From assembly GCA_029582165.1 (NCBI GenBank), contig CM055887.1:14063190-14127189 (forward strand): 64,000 nucleotides of DNA, given 5' to 3'. Made by a program: the position numbers and the translations under genes. Positions 23,244-35,305 of this stretch are shown in pieces. The notes below the pieces were generated by a model. It did not search any database. It saw only the letters and a program-made list of their open reading frames with translations, and had not been told where the DNA came from. This DNA is from Portulaca oleracea (taxonomy: Eukaryota; Streptophyta; Magnoliopsida; Caryophyllales; Portulacaceae). Positions within the stretch are counted from its first letter, which is position 1. Every line of letters begins with the position of its first letter.

Positions 23244-23448
23244 CTCCCTCCGTTCCATATTAATTGTCCAAAATATCGTCTTTGACTAAAATTTTTTTAT
23301 AGCATATTTTATCAAAAAATTACAAAACTATATTTTTATAATAATACTTTTCGTTATGAATTTAATGATGGTAATTTCGTATATTAGAACATTGTATATG
23401 TTGAGAAATTAATGACGTGTCAGGACAATTAATATAGAACGGAGGAAG
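23244..23448. mobile_element. Stowaway MITE nested in the CACTA element
   Basis: CTCCCTCCGTTCCATATTAA at the left, with its inverted match (AATTAATATAGAACGGAGGAAG) at the right, flanked by TA on both sides (23242-23243, 23449-23450). 205 bp, non-coding. Confidence 0.85.
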
Positions 23449-23451
23449 TAT

Positions 23452-23587
23452 TGTTAGAGAATATGGGATCCCCTCTTTTTTTTGTTCATCAGTCCATTAT
23501 TTTTGTTCTTTACTCCAGGTTTTGCAAATGATCGTGCACAAATTGAAAAGCAGTCTAACTGTTAGAGAATATGGGATCCCCTCTTTT
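23452..23587 (+). repeat. 28-bp direct repeat pair
   Basis: The phrase beginning TGTTAGAGAATATGGGATCC occurs at 23452-23479 and again at 23560-23587, inside the CACTA element. The first copy directly follows the Stowaway insertion. Confidence 0.8.
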
Positions 23588-24294
23588 GTACATATGAAGC
23601 ACTAACCAAGTAGCCTATTTTGCATCCGAAAGCAAGAAAAACAAACTATGCTTCATTTTGGGCAGGTGAATGCCACTTTTGTACAACTAGCTAAATGGTT
23701 GATCATTTTGTACAACTAGCTAGTGACATTATGATTTTATTAACTTGCCAAACTCTACTCATTTTGGCATATATATTTATTTCTATGTTAAATACTCTTG
23801 TAAGACATTTGCACTAATTATCTAAGGTTTATATATTATGTCTTTTAATGTTATTTGAAACATTAAAGTATCACAATAAATAGTTTCAATATTATTGAAA
23901 TAATGTATAACAGATATGTAAATTGCACAACATATGGATCGGTACGTGGCGACGGAACATTTTGTCGCACATTCTCATCAAATGACAATAGAAAGATAAT
24001 TTGCCGCACAAAACACTATTAAGTGCCGGAAACTTTTATCGCACAATTGTACAAAATGGACTTCGTATTTGGGAATTTGTCGCACAAAACATTATCAGGC
24101 GACAAAATATTTTGTCGTCCATTAGCGTAAAAAGGGCGATAGATGTGGTAATCTTGTCGCCCGGACATTGTGCGTCGCTTCTCGGATGACGAACTAACGA
24201 CGAAATTTGTTTTGTCGCACAAGATCTAGGGTGACAAAATTGTGCTTTTGGGCGACAAAATTAACTGCAGCTCATCAGTGTGTTTCTTGTAGTG

Positions 24295-24640
24295 CATGAT
24301 TGTATTACCCTAATCCCCATTCGTCGGCTTCAGCCCGCCACCTTCGCTGCATTCTCCTCCTCCTTCTCCTCTGTGCACCCCTCCCCCTTCCTCCTTGAGG
24401 ACCTTCACCACCGCCGATCCCTCTTCCTCACCCACTTCCCTTCCGCCTCTCTTTCTCTCTCCCCTTCCGTCATCAGCAGTAGTATGGGAGGTTTTGTTTT
24501 TTATTACAGATTTTCAGCCTTTGATAAGAGATGCGTGAGAGGTTTTGTTTTTGATGATGATGATAATTTCGGAGCTAGCACCAGACATTCAAGGTGTGGA
24601 CTCTTTAATGAAAGGTCAAGAAATTAAAGGATGAACTTTC
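24295..24640 (+). other. Gene-like GC/CT-rich segment, unidentified
   Basis: After the CACTA end the composition changes to CT-rich, and a frame from 24280 to 24627 encodes a Ser/Pro/Phe-rich peptide (SSSFSSVHPSPFLLEDLHHR) like a transit-peptide exon. No downstream exon or known domain is visible. It may be a captured or relic first exon. Confidence 0.25.
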
Positions 24641-25282
24641 CATACACAAATATAAAATATAAAATATTATTTTAATAAAAAAATTTATTTATTTTATATT
24701 TATCATGAATATAAAAAGAATATTTAAAAGATTTCATAAAGATTTTATTATATTTAAAAAAATTAAAAAAATTTAATGGTTTAGATTAATTCTCAATAGA
24801 TCAACGATTCATATTGATTGACTACCGTAGTAAAAAAAAAAAAAATTGACTATCTTAGAATTTTTCCTACCAGTAAACTAAGTGTAAAACTGTAAAAGTA
24901 TAACAACAAGAATCATTGCCAGATAACTGAAGTTCTATGCATGCTCAACTTGCAACAATTTTGAAATTAATTGAATGAGATATCTGCAACCTTATAGACA
25001 AACTTGATATTAAGATCAAAAGAGGGAGATGTCCAATAATTTGTTTTTTTTTTTGGTGGGGGGGGGGGGGGGGGGGGCACAGATCGATGATGTGTATATG
25101 GAGAAATTAAGATGACATGAGCAATTGTTGAGAGATGATTGAGGAGGGTGTATATGATGTTGTTTGTTGTTGCATTTTAAAGATCATTCGACATATATTA
25201 TGGTCAAAGTGTCAAAGTTAAAGAACCTCATAATTTATTTTCAAAACAATAATGTCAGACAATTTAGCTATCAATTGATGTA
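24641..25282. other. Unassigned AT-rich stretch with a T11/G20 run
   Basis: No gene. T11 at 25044-25054 is followed by GGT and twenty G at 25058-25077. Confidence 0.5.
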
Positions 25283-25564
25283 CTCCCTCCTTCCCATATT
25301 ATTTGTTTCTTAAGACATAATTCACTAAACCAAGAAAACTTCCAATCTACATTAATTTCATTGTTGGAAATGAGAAAAATGTGAATAAAATGGTGAATAA
25401 TAAAGAAAAGTGGTGAATAAAAGAGAAAAGTTGAATAAAAAGATGTATTTAATAAGGTTAATTTGATAAATTAGTGATTAATGTGTTATTGGAATTGTAA
25501 GATGACAGATATTATGGGAAAAAGAAAGTTAGTTAAAGTAACAGATAATATGGGAAGGAGGGAG
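25283..25564. mobile_element. Stowaway MITE, 282 bp
   Basis: CTCCCTCCTTCCCATATTAT at the left is mirrored by ATAATATGGGAAGGAGGGAG at the right, with TA on both flanks. The same family is partly present at 31693-31930. Confidence 0.88.
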
Positions 25565-26745
25565 TACCGAATAATTAGTTTTTTTTTTCCCCCACAATAG
25601 TATGAAGATTTAGCCTTTACAATTTCCCAATAGCCTTTACAATTTCTCATTCATGCAATAACGATCATCCATTTTAGAACTCATAGCAAAGGAAGATTTA
25701 GCTTCCAAGCTCAATGTCATGTAGACAAGGCCATACCTATCTACTACGCAAAGTGATGATATGAATTTTGCCACAAAATATTTTTTTTTTGTGTGTATTT
25801 TTTTACTATCATTTTAATATTTATTAATCCCTCCATTTTAGAATAATTTTCATTTAGAATTAGGGCAATTGTGTCAAGACTCTTACCATTTTCTTACTTT
25901 AAAATAGGTTTGTTGTGCCTATGATATGTGGTTGTAAAATCAGTAAAAACAAATATAGGGATTTTCCATCTAGTGACCGTGTTTTTTTATACTTTTAATT
26001 AGATCAGACCTAATTGTTAATTTCATTTTCTTATCTGTTGCAAGCCTAAAATTTGTTTATAGTAGATTTTATATTTTCAGTGAGGCAAGACTTTTTTTCA
26101 ACATGATGTCAGTTTTAACATCAATTTATTAGGCATTCCTGAAATTTGTGTTTCAAATATATAGTGTGATTGTTCACTTGTAGGTATCAATTTGTTCAAT
26201 CTCAATAATGTGATTATTCACTTGCAGACATCCTAGATTATAAATTTCAGGTGCATGCAATATATATTGAGTTTTAAAGTATAAGTTTTAGGGAAATAGT
26301 TAAACATTCAAGAAATGAACTAAATTAAAAAAAAAAGCAAGGTAAAAAATAGGCATTTTCTCTTTTCGTGTAGAAAAGGGGCTAAAAAAGTAGAACTTAA
26401 TTATCATACCCATGGACGGTCCTAAATAAGAAGTAGCATCATGATCAAGTTAAGCTCTAAGAAAATCTCCACTTAGACTCTATGTATTGAGCTTTCTTTC
26501 TTCTTGATTAAGGCTTATTGACAACTTTATATGCTACTTGAGAATTAATCCTAAGGCTCTAAGGGACTTTAGTCCATCTTATTCCAAGCTCCTTAGGAGT
26601 ATGAAATAGATGCTAGGCCCACTCAAGCCCTCTTTACAATACAAGAGATCAACTTCAAGAAGTCCTAATATATACCATGGTTAGAGCTTCAGGTCAAAGC
26701 CCTTGACAAAGACGTTCTGCTAGTTTTCAAGCACCAAGGTCAATT
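25565..26745. other. Unassigned AT-rich intergenic stretch
   Basis: No gene or element that I can support. A lone CCCTCCATTTTAGAATAA near 25831 looks like one end of another Stowaway, but no partner was found. Confidence 0.4.
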
Positions 26746-27258
26746 ATGTCAAAGTCCTCAAAAGGGGACGGATCTAGGAGTAGTGGTGGAGCAGGGGGTG
26801 GCTACATTATTAGGGATGCTCGAGGGGAGGTGATCCAAGTGGCTTCATTCAATCTTGGGAATTCCTCAGTCCTGATTGTTGAGGCCACGGCTATGCGGAA
26901 TGTGGTTAGGGATGCAGTTAAGGGAGGATATCGTCGTCTTATTTTAGAAGGGGATAATCTCGTTCTTATTAATGCAGTCTTGGGAGTTTTTCGTGTGCCT
27001 TGGGAGATTGCAAAGTTAGTTGAAGATATCCGGGTCTTTATGACGTTTTGTGAAGATATCCAGGTTTAACATACTATTCGTGAAGGGAATCGTGGTGCAG
27101 ATTGGTTAGCGAAATTTGAGCTTTCTTTAGTTTCCTCTTGTTGTTTCAATCATAGTTTTCATAGGTGCTTATCGGTTATTGTTTTTGAAGATGCGCTTGG
27201 AAGATCCCTTGAGAGAAGGGCTTCTTAGTGTTGTTGTTTACCTGTTATAAAAAAAAAA
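26746..27258 (+). pseudogene. LINE RNase H domain fragment
   Basis: The frame has GGYIIRDARGEVIQVASF, VEATAMRNVVRDAVKGGYRR and LILEGDNLVLINAVLG, the plant RVT_3 RNase H pattern; a stop follows DIQV at 27067. After the stop the domain continues (REGNRGADWLAKFEL) and the region ends in A10 at 27249-27258. It is a strongly 5'-truncated LINE copy or a relic of one; the upstream boundary is unclear. Confidence 0.7.
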
Positions 27259-28758
27259 TGACCAAGATCATCTTCAATGTCAATCAAGCATGACATATTT
27301 TAGTGTCAACTGCTGATCATGGGAACCATCAAGGCCGATCAAGTCAACATGAGCCTTCAAGCTTCAACCTACACCAAGGATTGCTTTATCTATTGCCTGA
27401 GGCTAGGCTCACAATTGTTGTATGGCATGAAAGAGTAGGTGAGAGAGAAAAGTGTGGGCTCCACGCTGATAAATTTGCGGCCAAAAAATTGAATTTGATT
27501 AGTGTTGTGTTAGTTTTATTTTTTACTTGTATTATTGTTTGTATTATTAAACAATTGAAATTGATGACATGGTAGAAATTAAATTTGGATTAAAAAAAAT
27601 TACACTGGTTCAATGTTGGCCTTGGATTCTATCATTTTATGTTTAGAACTATTATGTTTCAACATATGTCAATTTCTTATACCCTTTTTAATTTTTATTA
27701 ATTAGTTTCTTTCAACTTTTTCTAACTTTTATCAATTTTTTAAAGTTCCTTGCAACTTTCACTTGTTTCTTTCGCGTTCTTAAAAAATATGAATTATTAA
27801 ATTGCTATATAGTGTATTATGTAATATTTTTTCCGCATTGATTAAAAAGAAGTAAAATATTTGAGAAATGTATAATTACCCTTAATTTTTTCACTAAAAA
27901 TTAAAATTAATATACATATTCACTACAGGACTTGTTACAATAAGTAAATCTATATGTTAAATTATAATTTTTTATAAAATTGAATATTTTAAAGGAAATT
28001 CTACAATAGTTGACTTTTTTTCAACTATCGTAGTTAAAAAGTGAAAAGAACATTAATTTTACCATAAAAATTCAAAATCAATATAGGTTGATCAAAGTAA
28101 CTTAATACAATAATTAGCCATGTTTAAGAGGATATAAATCTTTTTAAAAAATATGATTTATTTTTGATAAAATAAATGGTATAAAGTTTTCAACTACCAT
28201 AGTTGAAAATAAATTCAACTATGGTAAAATTTTCACATTTGTCCGTGTATGTGATTGATAAACAATAAAGTTTTGGTAGAAAAAAAGATAAATAGTAAAC
28301 TTTAATTTACGATATCAATACTAGGTTTAGGTGTTTTTTAATAACAAAATAATACCTGAATTTTCTTTTTATCTTTCATTATGTGATAAGAAAAGATGAA
28401 TACTAAAATTAATTTCACAATACAAACTCATCATTACATAATAAAATAAAATACTAACCTTATCAATGAGATAATTTGCATAATGACCAGAATGTTTTCA
28501 TTGGAAAAACATATACAATGAGCAAGTGAGGAACATTAAACGCTTTGATTTAAAAAAAAAAGGTTAAATAGTCAATAACCTTCTCATGATCATTAATAAA
28601 ATTTTAATTTAAAAATTAATGTTCAAATTAATATACCATCATTTATGATAAATTATAGTCGTACATTAATAAAACATGAGATTATAAAATTAGAATCTTT
28701 TCATCTACCATCCTCTACTATACTCTTTATATCCTTAATGATGTCAAAATATAATTAC

Positions 28759-28790
<32 letters not shown>
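27259..28790. other. Unassigned AT-rich stretch
   Basis: No gene. Repeated short palindromes of the type CAACTAYNRTAGTTG occur near 28010-28030 and 28190-28230. An (ATT)n run lies at 28758-28790, just before the Helitron-like start. Confidence 0.4.
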
Positions 28791-28791
<1 letters not shown>

Positions 28792-29400
28792 CTACTATTT
28801 TATTATATTAAAACATAATCACCCAAGCAAATAAGTTGCCATGTGTTACCATTTGGTAGCTTTAGTTGAGTTCCAAACCTATTTTCAAAATTAAATAAAT
28901 TAATATTTTTCTTCCTTTTGGTAATAACATTTAATGATGAAATTAGTATAGTAAATAATTAGACTACTAATTATTAATTAATATATGCGAAGTCATGCAA
29001 TATTTCTTTGCCTTTTCGTGCGTGTCCATGCATGACCATATATTTAATTGCAAATATTTAATTAATATAATATTATATATTGAAATATTTATTGTCAAAA
29101 GTTTGAGTTTTTTTTGTTTTTGTTGATGGGCAAATTTGAAAAATTAATCACACATAATTTATAACACCATATATTAAAAATGTATAAGTAGTTAAGAACT
29201 CTACAGAATAAGACAATTAAGAAAAAATTACCAACCACAATGAAATTGAACTTGGTAGAATTTTACAAAAAGAAAATGCAGCTCAACAAATAGCATCCAT
29301 CAATGGAAACAATTAAATATTAAACTAAATATTTAAGAAAAGTGTATAGTTTAAAGTTGAAGATCTAAGTTTTAACGACATGCAATGTTGAAGGGAATGA

Positions 29401-29402
<2 letters not shown>

Positions 29403-29440
<38 letters not shown>

Positions 29441-29445
29441 GCAAA
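29403..29445 (+). repeat. (AAT)n microsatellite
   Basis: AAT repeat upstream of the first TCTATATATTATAATA start; another short run continues to 29470. Confidence 0.9.
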
Positions 29446-29469
29446 ATATAATAATAATAATAATAATAA

Positions 29470-29711
29470 TCTATATATTATAATAAAAATCATTGTGGGT
29501 CCTACGAAATAGAGCCGCGGGAGTGACTGTAGGGGAATTGGCCAATCACAACGTAGAAAATTACTTTTTTTCTATTTTCTATTTTTTTTATTTTCAATGC
29601 GGATTTTATTTTAAAATTAAAAAAACCAGAAAGTATCACTAATCCTTGACTGCTTTGGACTCTGAATTAAATTATTTTGGTGCAAATAACAGTAATTATT
29701 TTGGTGTTGCC

Positions 29712-29778
<67 letters not shown>

Positions 29779-30017
29779 GAAGAAGAATAAGAATAAGAAT
29801 CTATATATTATAATAGAAATTATTGTGGGTCCCACGAAATAAAATTACGGGAGTGACTATAAGGGAATTGACCAATCACAACGTAAATTTTTTTTATTTT
29901 CAGTCCGAATTTTATTTTAAAATTAAAAAAACCAAAAAGTATCACTAATCCTTGATTGCTTTGGATTCTGAATTAAATTATTTTGGCGCAGATAACAATA
30001 ATTATTTTGGTGTTGCC

Positions 30018-30051
<34 letters not shown>

Positions 30052-30064
30052 TTAATAATAATAA
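29470..30064 (+). repeat. Tandem copies of a ~300-bp Helitron start
   Basis: 29470-29799 and 29800-30064 are diverged copies of the same text: TCTATATATTATAATA, TTGTGGGTCC, CCAATCACAACGTA and TTATTTTGGTG, each closed by an (AAT)n run. A shorter relative begins at 30065. Confidence 0.8.
29718..29776 (+). repeat. (AAT)n microsatellite
   Basis: Near-perfect AAT repeat at the end of the first tandem copy. Confidence 0.9.
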
Positions 30065-30200
30065 TCTATATAATATTAACAGTAAAGTTTGTGGGTCCCG
30101 CTAGATGGAGAAAGGAGATTAATTGTAGAGATTTCGACGAATCAAAAGATAAATAAATACTGAATTAAATTATTTTGGTCCAAATATCAGTAATTATTTT

Positions 30201-30202
30201 GA

Positions 30203-30281
<79 letters not shown>

Positions 30282-30293
30282 TAATAATAATAA
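30201..30293 (+). repeat. (AAT)n(GAT)n compound microsatellite
   Basis: AAT repeat passing into GATGAT repeat (30249-30281) and back to AAT. Confidence 0.9.
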
Positions 30294-30570
30294 TCTATAT
30301 AATAAGAATAATAATAATTTATATCTATATATTATACTCTGTGCAACACAAAATAATTATTATCACCAAAAATCCAGCACTATTGCGGCTAGGTCAATTA
30401 CATTCATGGCTTTTTGAAAACATATAAATACAATACATTCACAAGCAAAACACTAATTTTTGTAAAGATCTCTTTTCATCCACTATACCGAGCAATCATA
30501 ATCTTGATTTTGTGTATATTTTATTTGAACAATTATGTTACGATTCGTTTTCATTTGATAATATTATTAA

Positions 30571-31304
30571 GGGAATTGATATAATGAGAATAAAGATTTT
30601 GTGAGAAGAAAAGCATAGCAAATCATAACCATTGATTCCAAGATCAAGGGTGGATATTAATTTTGCTTTTTTCTTCTTATTTTTTTTGGGAAAATGTGAA
30701 TAATAAATGCTACAACCTTTTTCTTTTTTTTTTGTTGGCTGGGAAAAAGAGAGCAATTAATGTAGTGTGATTTCCAATGACATGCTAATTAATTCGCAGC
30801 TCTAGAGAACTCAGAATGAACATCAACTATACCCAGAATGAACATCAACTTTACCATAAATGAACACCACATATACCCAGAATGAACATCAACTATACCA
30901 TAAACGAATGCCACTATACTATACGTTCGTTTATGGTATAATTGATGTTCATTATGAGTATATGTAGTGTTCATTTATAGTATGGTTGACGTTCATTTAT
31001 GGTAAAGTTGATGTTCATTCTGGGTATAGTTGATGTTCATTCTGGATATAGTTGATGTTCAATCTAAGTTTTCTAGAGTTGCGAATTAATTAGCATGTCA
31101 TTTGAAATTACACTGCATTAATTGTTCTCTTTTTCCTAGCCAACAAAAAAAAAAACGGTTGCAACATTTATTAGTCACATTTTCCCAACCAAAAAAAAAA
31201 AAGAAAAAGCAAGATTAATATCCACCCTTGATCTTGGAACCAATGGTTATGATTTTCTATGCTTTTCTTCTCACAAAATCATTCTTCTCATTATATCAAT
31301 TTCC
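30571..31304. mobile_element. Foldback MULE-type element, 734-bp near-palindrome
   Basis: Perfect 9-bp duplication TATTATTAA at 30562-30570 and 31305-31313. Left end GGGAATTGATATAATGAGAA, right end reversed GGAAATTGATATAATGAGAA. The two arms match for about 350 bp each, including AAGAAAAGCATAG, CCAAGATCAAGGGTGGATAT and GACATGCTAATTAATTCGC, and meet near 30925. The centre is a mirrored minisatellite of GAATGAACATCAACTATACC units. No coding capacity. Transcription would give a very long hairpin RNA. Confidence 0.85.
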
Positions 31305-31422
31305 TATTATTAATGTTTCACTCTTTCTAATTTATATTCCCATGTTATATAGTTTATTTTTTTATTTTCTATGAAAAATAACTATTTTTTCCTACACCGT
31401 ACATTGCACGGGTTTAAGACTA

Positions 31423-31423
<1 letters not shown>

Positions 31424-31483
<60 letters not shown>
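31424..31483 (+). repeat. (AAT)n microsatellite
   Basis: AAT repeat immediately after the CTAG terminus of Helitron-like element A. Confidence 0.9.
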
Positions 31484-31485
<2 letters not shown>

Positions 31486-31692
31486 TTACATGGAAGTATA
31501 ATACTCCAATCTGATTATATTATTTTCAATTTAAATGATTGATAATACATAATGCTTTAATACAAGTCAATTTACATTTAAAGAACATTTTCAAAATGTG
31601 TTGGACAAATAATGAAACTCTCTACAAATTTCGTACTACTCCTTCAACCAAATACTAAACAAAAAAGAAAAAACATAGTTCGAAAACAAAAG

Positions 31693-31930
31693 ACACTCCT
31701 TCCTTCCCATATTATTTGTCACATTGGACATAATTTCAAAAACCAAAAAAACCATCCTTCACCATTAATTTAGCTCATTAGAAAAGTGAAAATGTTGAAT
31801 AAAAAAGAAAAATGAAAGAAAAAAATGTAATTAATAGGGTTAATTTGATAAATTTGTAATTAGTGTGTTATTAGAATTATAAAGTGACAGATACTATGGG
31901 AAAAAAGAAAGGTAGTTAAAGTGACAAATA
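31693..31930. mobile_element. Stowaway MITE, right end decayed
   Basis: Left end CTCCTTCCTTCCCATATTAT and body (GGGTTAATTTGATAAATT, GTGACAGATACTATGGG) match the 25283-25564 copy. The right terminus is lost next to the Helitron end. Confidence 0.7.
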
Positions 31931-31970
31931 AAGCAAAACAACCCGTGCATGAAACGGGTAGAAACACTAG

Positions 31971-34900
31971 TCTATTTTAATATATTAAAAAAAATGTGCA
32001 TATCTAGCAAGTTGCCATGTAGCATTCTCATAGTCTCATGTAGTAAATTAAATTCCAAAATATTTTTAAATCATAATTAAACTTCATTATTGAAGTCCCT
32101 CCAACTTCCTAGATTTAATTGATAATTTATTTTTTGAAGAGTTTAATCATTATAAATAAATAAATTTATACTTTATTATAACACAATTATGAAAATTGCT
32201 TTAAACAATTGAGTATAAAACTTAACAATTATTGAAATACTTTATTTATTTCAACACAATTATGAAATCACTATAAATAAATTAATTAAGCATAAAACTT
32301 TACAATCATCAAAATAATATATATATATATATAAACACAAGCACCCAAGGGAATTACAAATAAGAAAAAACAATTTGGGAAATTTGATTATTTCCAAAGC
32401 ATATTCAAAACCTCACAATTTAATACTTTCATAAATATATTCTAAATAAAAGAAAATCTTAATATTTGATTTAATACATAACTAAGACATTCCCTAATTT
32501 TTCTTTCATCAATGTTATATTATAATATTTCAACACAACATAGGAAATAAAGTATAATTGATATTAAAGTAAAATTTTCATGAAAAATCTAGACTATTAT
32601 TTTTGTAATTTCTTTAATAACTATTTTAAAAAAATAAATTTTTATTAACAATACTATATATATTTCTATAGATAGAAAGTTTAAATTATAAGTAACTATC
32701 ATAAACTAAACAAGACGTTTTAGTAAAGGTAGATAAAAAGAATTATAAAAAAATTACAAATTAATATGGCAAATTAATATCATAAACTATAGCAGGGGAT
32801 ATCATAAACTATAGTACTTTAGTTTGTTGTTTTTTTATGTTCATTCTTAATTTGGCAAATTAATATGGCTTTATCTCTAAATTTTGCCAAATTTATTTTT
32901 GCTCAAGAAAAATTGTCAGATTTATTGAACTTCTAATATATATCCTTTTCATTACTATTACTAATATTTGTAGCTTTCCCTCAAATAAATCCCCACTTTG
33001 GCTTTTTTACGATTTCAAATACGCTGCTTTGAATATTATAATTTTGAATATAATATCATAATTTTATAAAATTATTTCTTCATAAATTTAATTAATGATA
33101 GTAATTTTATATAACTAATTTCAAAACCAGGCCAATACATCAAAAAAATTTATAAGACGATGTATAAACAATTTTATAAGACAAGATGTTTTTGTGTGTA
33201 TAAACAAGGATATTTTTTTTTTACTCTTCAATATCATGTTTGAGTATAATTTGTATAAATAATTAATTTGTTAATTTGTCTTGCAGGATTGTAGTTGTAT
33301 AAGTCAACAGTTGGTATATTTTGGAAAAAAATATACTTTACAAGAAATGACCTAAGTAGTGGAGGTACTTTTTCTTCTCCTACTAAAATTCTAACTATGT
33401 CAATTCAATTCTACTTCTCTTCAACATTTTTTTGGAAATCTAATAATCTATATATAATCAATTTACATAGAAGTGAAGTTGTATATTCTTTCTATTTCTT
33501 TTGTCTCTACATATGATAGTTTTATATACATATGCATGGCAAAGCATTTTCATGTAAGAATGTTAGTTTATATATGTTTTCCTATTAAACATATTATCAA
33601 GTTTTTATGAGTGCTTACTTATAGAGACATGGTTTTCTAACTAAGAATAAATTAAATCTAATAAGAATAAGGGGAAAATATATTTATTAAGTCTTTTGTA
33701 GCAAACATATTGGTGTTTACAATTCGATAAAAAAAAGTAAGAGTAAGTTATTTTGAATAAAACAATATAATAACCTTTTGGTAAATATAAATAATTAGAT
33801 GGAATAATAGCAATTAACATTTATTTCAATTGTATATTTGTATGTTATCCATACATAAGTCTTTCAACCCAAAACAATTACATTTACTTAGATTTATGTA
33901 GTCATACAGCTAAAGATTAACTACCAATAACTTTCAAATCCATACAATACATTCATTTTTATGATCTATTATTAGATAATAAATGCTCACGTTCTTACAT
34001 GAAGAAAATTTTAATTTTCAACTATATTAATAAGGTTGTTTATGAAACTTAAAATTATTTATAATTAAAATAAGATATTACATTTCTTTAAAAAAGACAA
34101 AAAAAATTATAGAATAATTCATTAATTTTGCTCATATAAATTTCTTAGATTTTTATGAAAGAATAAAATCTTTCAGATTTTAAATTATATGAAAAACATA
34201 ACAGAAATATATTGTATATTCTAACTCTTGAAAGTATATATACATATTTTGTTGTACAAAAGGAGTGTTTTAAAGCTAAATTGTGAGTTACAACTTAATT
34301 AAAGGGTTGAAAAACTACATTGAATTATAATTAGTTAGTATGGGTAACCTAAACTTTATTACATTATTTTTGTAGTAGTTTCGGTTACAAGAATACTTTA
34401 AGTTGAAACTTCTATATTGAATTATTAACAATTATATGTACTATTTTTTTTGATAGAATTATTATGTACTATTGGCCAATCTTATTTTATTAATTATATT
34501 CCCTTTATTATATTAATTATGTTACAAGAATAATTTCAAAAATTATAATTATTATTTCATCCTTATTAACTTAAAACCATGAATGTTTATGTTTAATTTG
34601 GCTAATTATTTTCATTTTACTTGAATTCAACTATAAATAATATCTATGTTAGCTTCTATTAAAAAATGAATGTGTTTATACTCTAAGAAATGGGATATAT
34701 TTCCCCTTAGATAAAAGAAAAGGATTATATTTCAATGGCAATACTGTTCTGGCCGACAATTTATGTTTTAACTCTATTTGTTGTTATAATATTTATTGGC
34801 AACCGATTTATTTCACAACACTATTTCATTAAAATTAAATTAGTATCAGATATTAGTATAAATATTGTTGCTTTTTACAATTCACTACATATAATTACCT

Positions 34901-35291
34901 TTATTTATGTTGGAGGAGATATGTTACGTTATACCTAATTTAGATTCTGCTTCATATTACATGATTCAACTAAGATATTTGATTAGGAGAGATCTTAATA
35001 TTTGGAAAAAGATAAAAAAATATATATTCACATATTATAATCATAATTACAAAATCTTTTATTTTTGTCAAAATATAAGAAAATTATACATTCATCATAT
35101 TAATTGTAACATAAGCAATATTTTCGACAATATATGTAGTTTAATTTTATGCCAATAATATGTATAGTTTAAAACATATTAGAATAATATACTTACAAAC
35201 TTACAATCATTTTTGACATGCTCTAAGCAACGTTTTCAATAATATGCGTGATCTATTGTTGTCCTGTGCAACGCACGGGTATGAGAACTAG
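31971..35291 (+). mobile_element. Helitron-like element C
   Basis: Starts TCTATTTTAATATATTAAAA directly after the CTAG of element B, and shares AGTTGCCATGTAG-type text with the start of B. Ends with hairpin CCTGTGC-AAC-GCACGGG, then TATGAGAACTAG before T (35263-35291). About 3.3 kb, AT-rich, with no protein-coding sequence I recognise. Short frames such as 33295-33516 and 34735-35158 look like chance frames in AT-rich DNA. Confidence 0.6.
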
Positions 35292-35305
35292 TATATATAT
35301 ATATT

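Larger units (their letters stand above)
23169..24294. mobile_element. Non-autonomous CACTA element, 1126 bp
   Basis: Left terminus CACTACAAAACAG and right terminus, reversed, CACTACAAGAAACAC. Subterminal repeats of TTTTGTCGC(AC) and GGCGACAAA crowd the left 60 bp and the right 350 bp in both orientations, as CACTA transposases require. Flanking triplets CAC and CAT are a possible decayed 3-bp duplication. No transposase. It carries a Stowaway MITE and a 28-bp direct repeat. Confidence 0.8.
29470..31423 (+). mobile_element. Helitron-like element A (inner)
   Basis: Begins TCTATATATTATAATAAAAA after an A. Ends with hairpin CCGT-ACATTGC-ACGG, then GTTTAAGACTAG before T (31397-31423). Additional Helitron-like 5' ends follow at 29800, 30065, 30294 and 30324, so the true 5' partner of this 3' end is uncertain. 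It carries (AAT)n runs and a 734-bp foldback element. No coding sequence. Confidence 0.6.
28791..31970 (+). mobile_element. Helitron-like element B (outer)
   Basis: Begins TCTACTATTTTATTATATTA after an A and ends with hairpin CCCGT-GCATGAA-ACGGG, then TAGAAACACTAG before a T (31941-31970). This matches the TC...CTAG ends and A|T insertion of plant Helitrons. No Rep/helicase coding sequence, so it is non-autonomous. Pairing this 5' end with this 3' end is inferred from the shared AAGTTGCCATG text found also at the start of element C. Element A lies inside. Confidence 0.6.

Noticed and set aside
28010..28230. CAACTANNNTAGTTG palindromes as a transposon
   Set aside because: Short scattered palindromes in AT-rich DNA with no definable ends.
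29617..29835. Minus-strand frame with a long Tyr run
   Set aside because: Translation of the (AAT)n microsatellite.
33295..35158. Small frames in the 33-35 kb AT-rich region
   Set aside because: Chance frames in AT-rich DNA; no motif, and no similar text elsewhere in the window.
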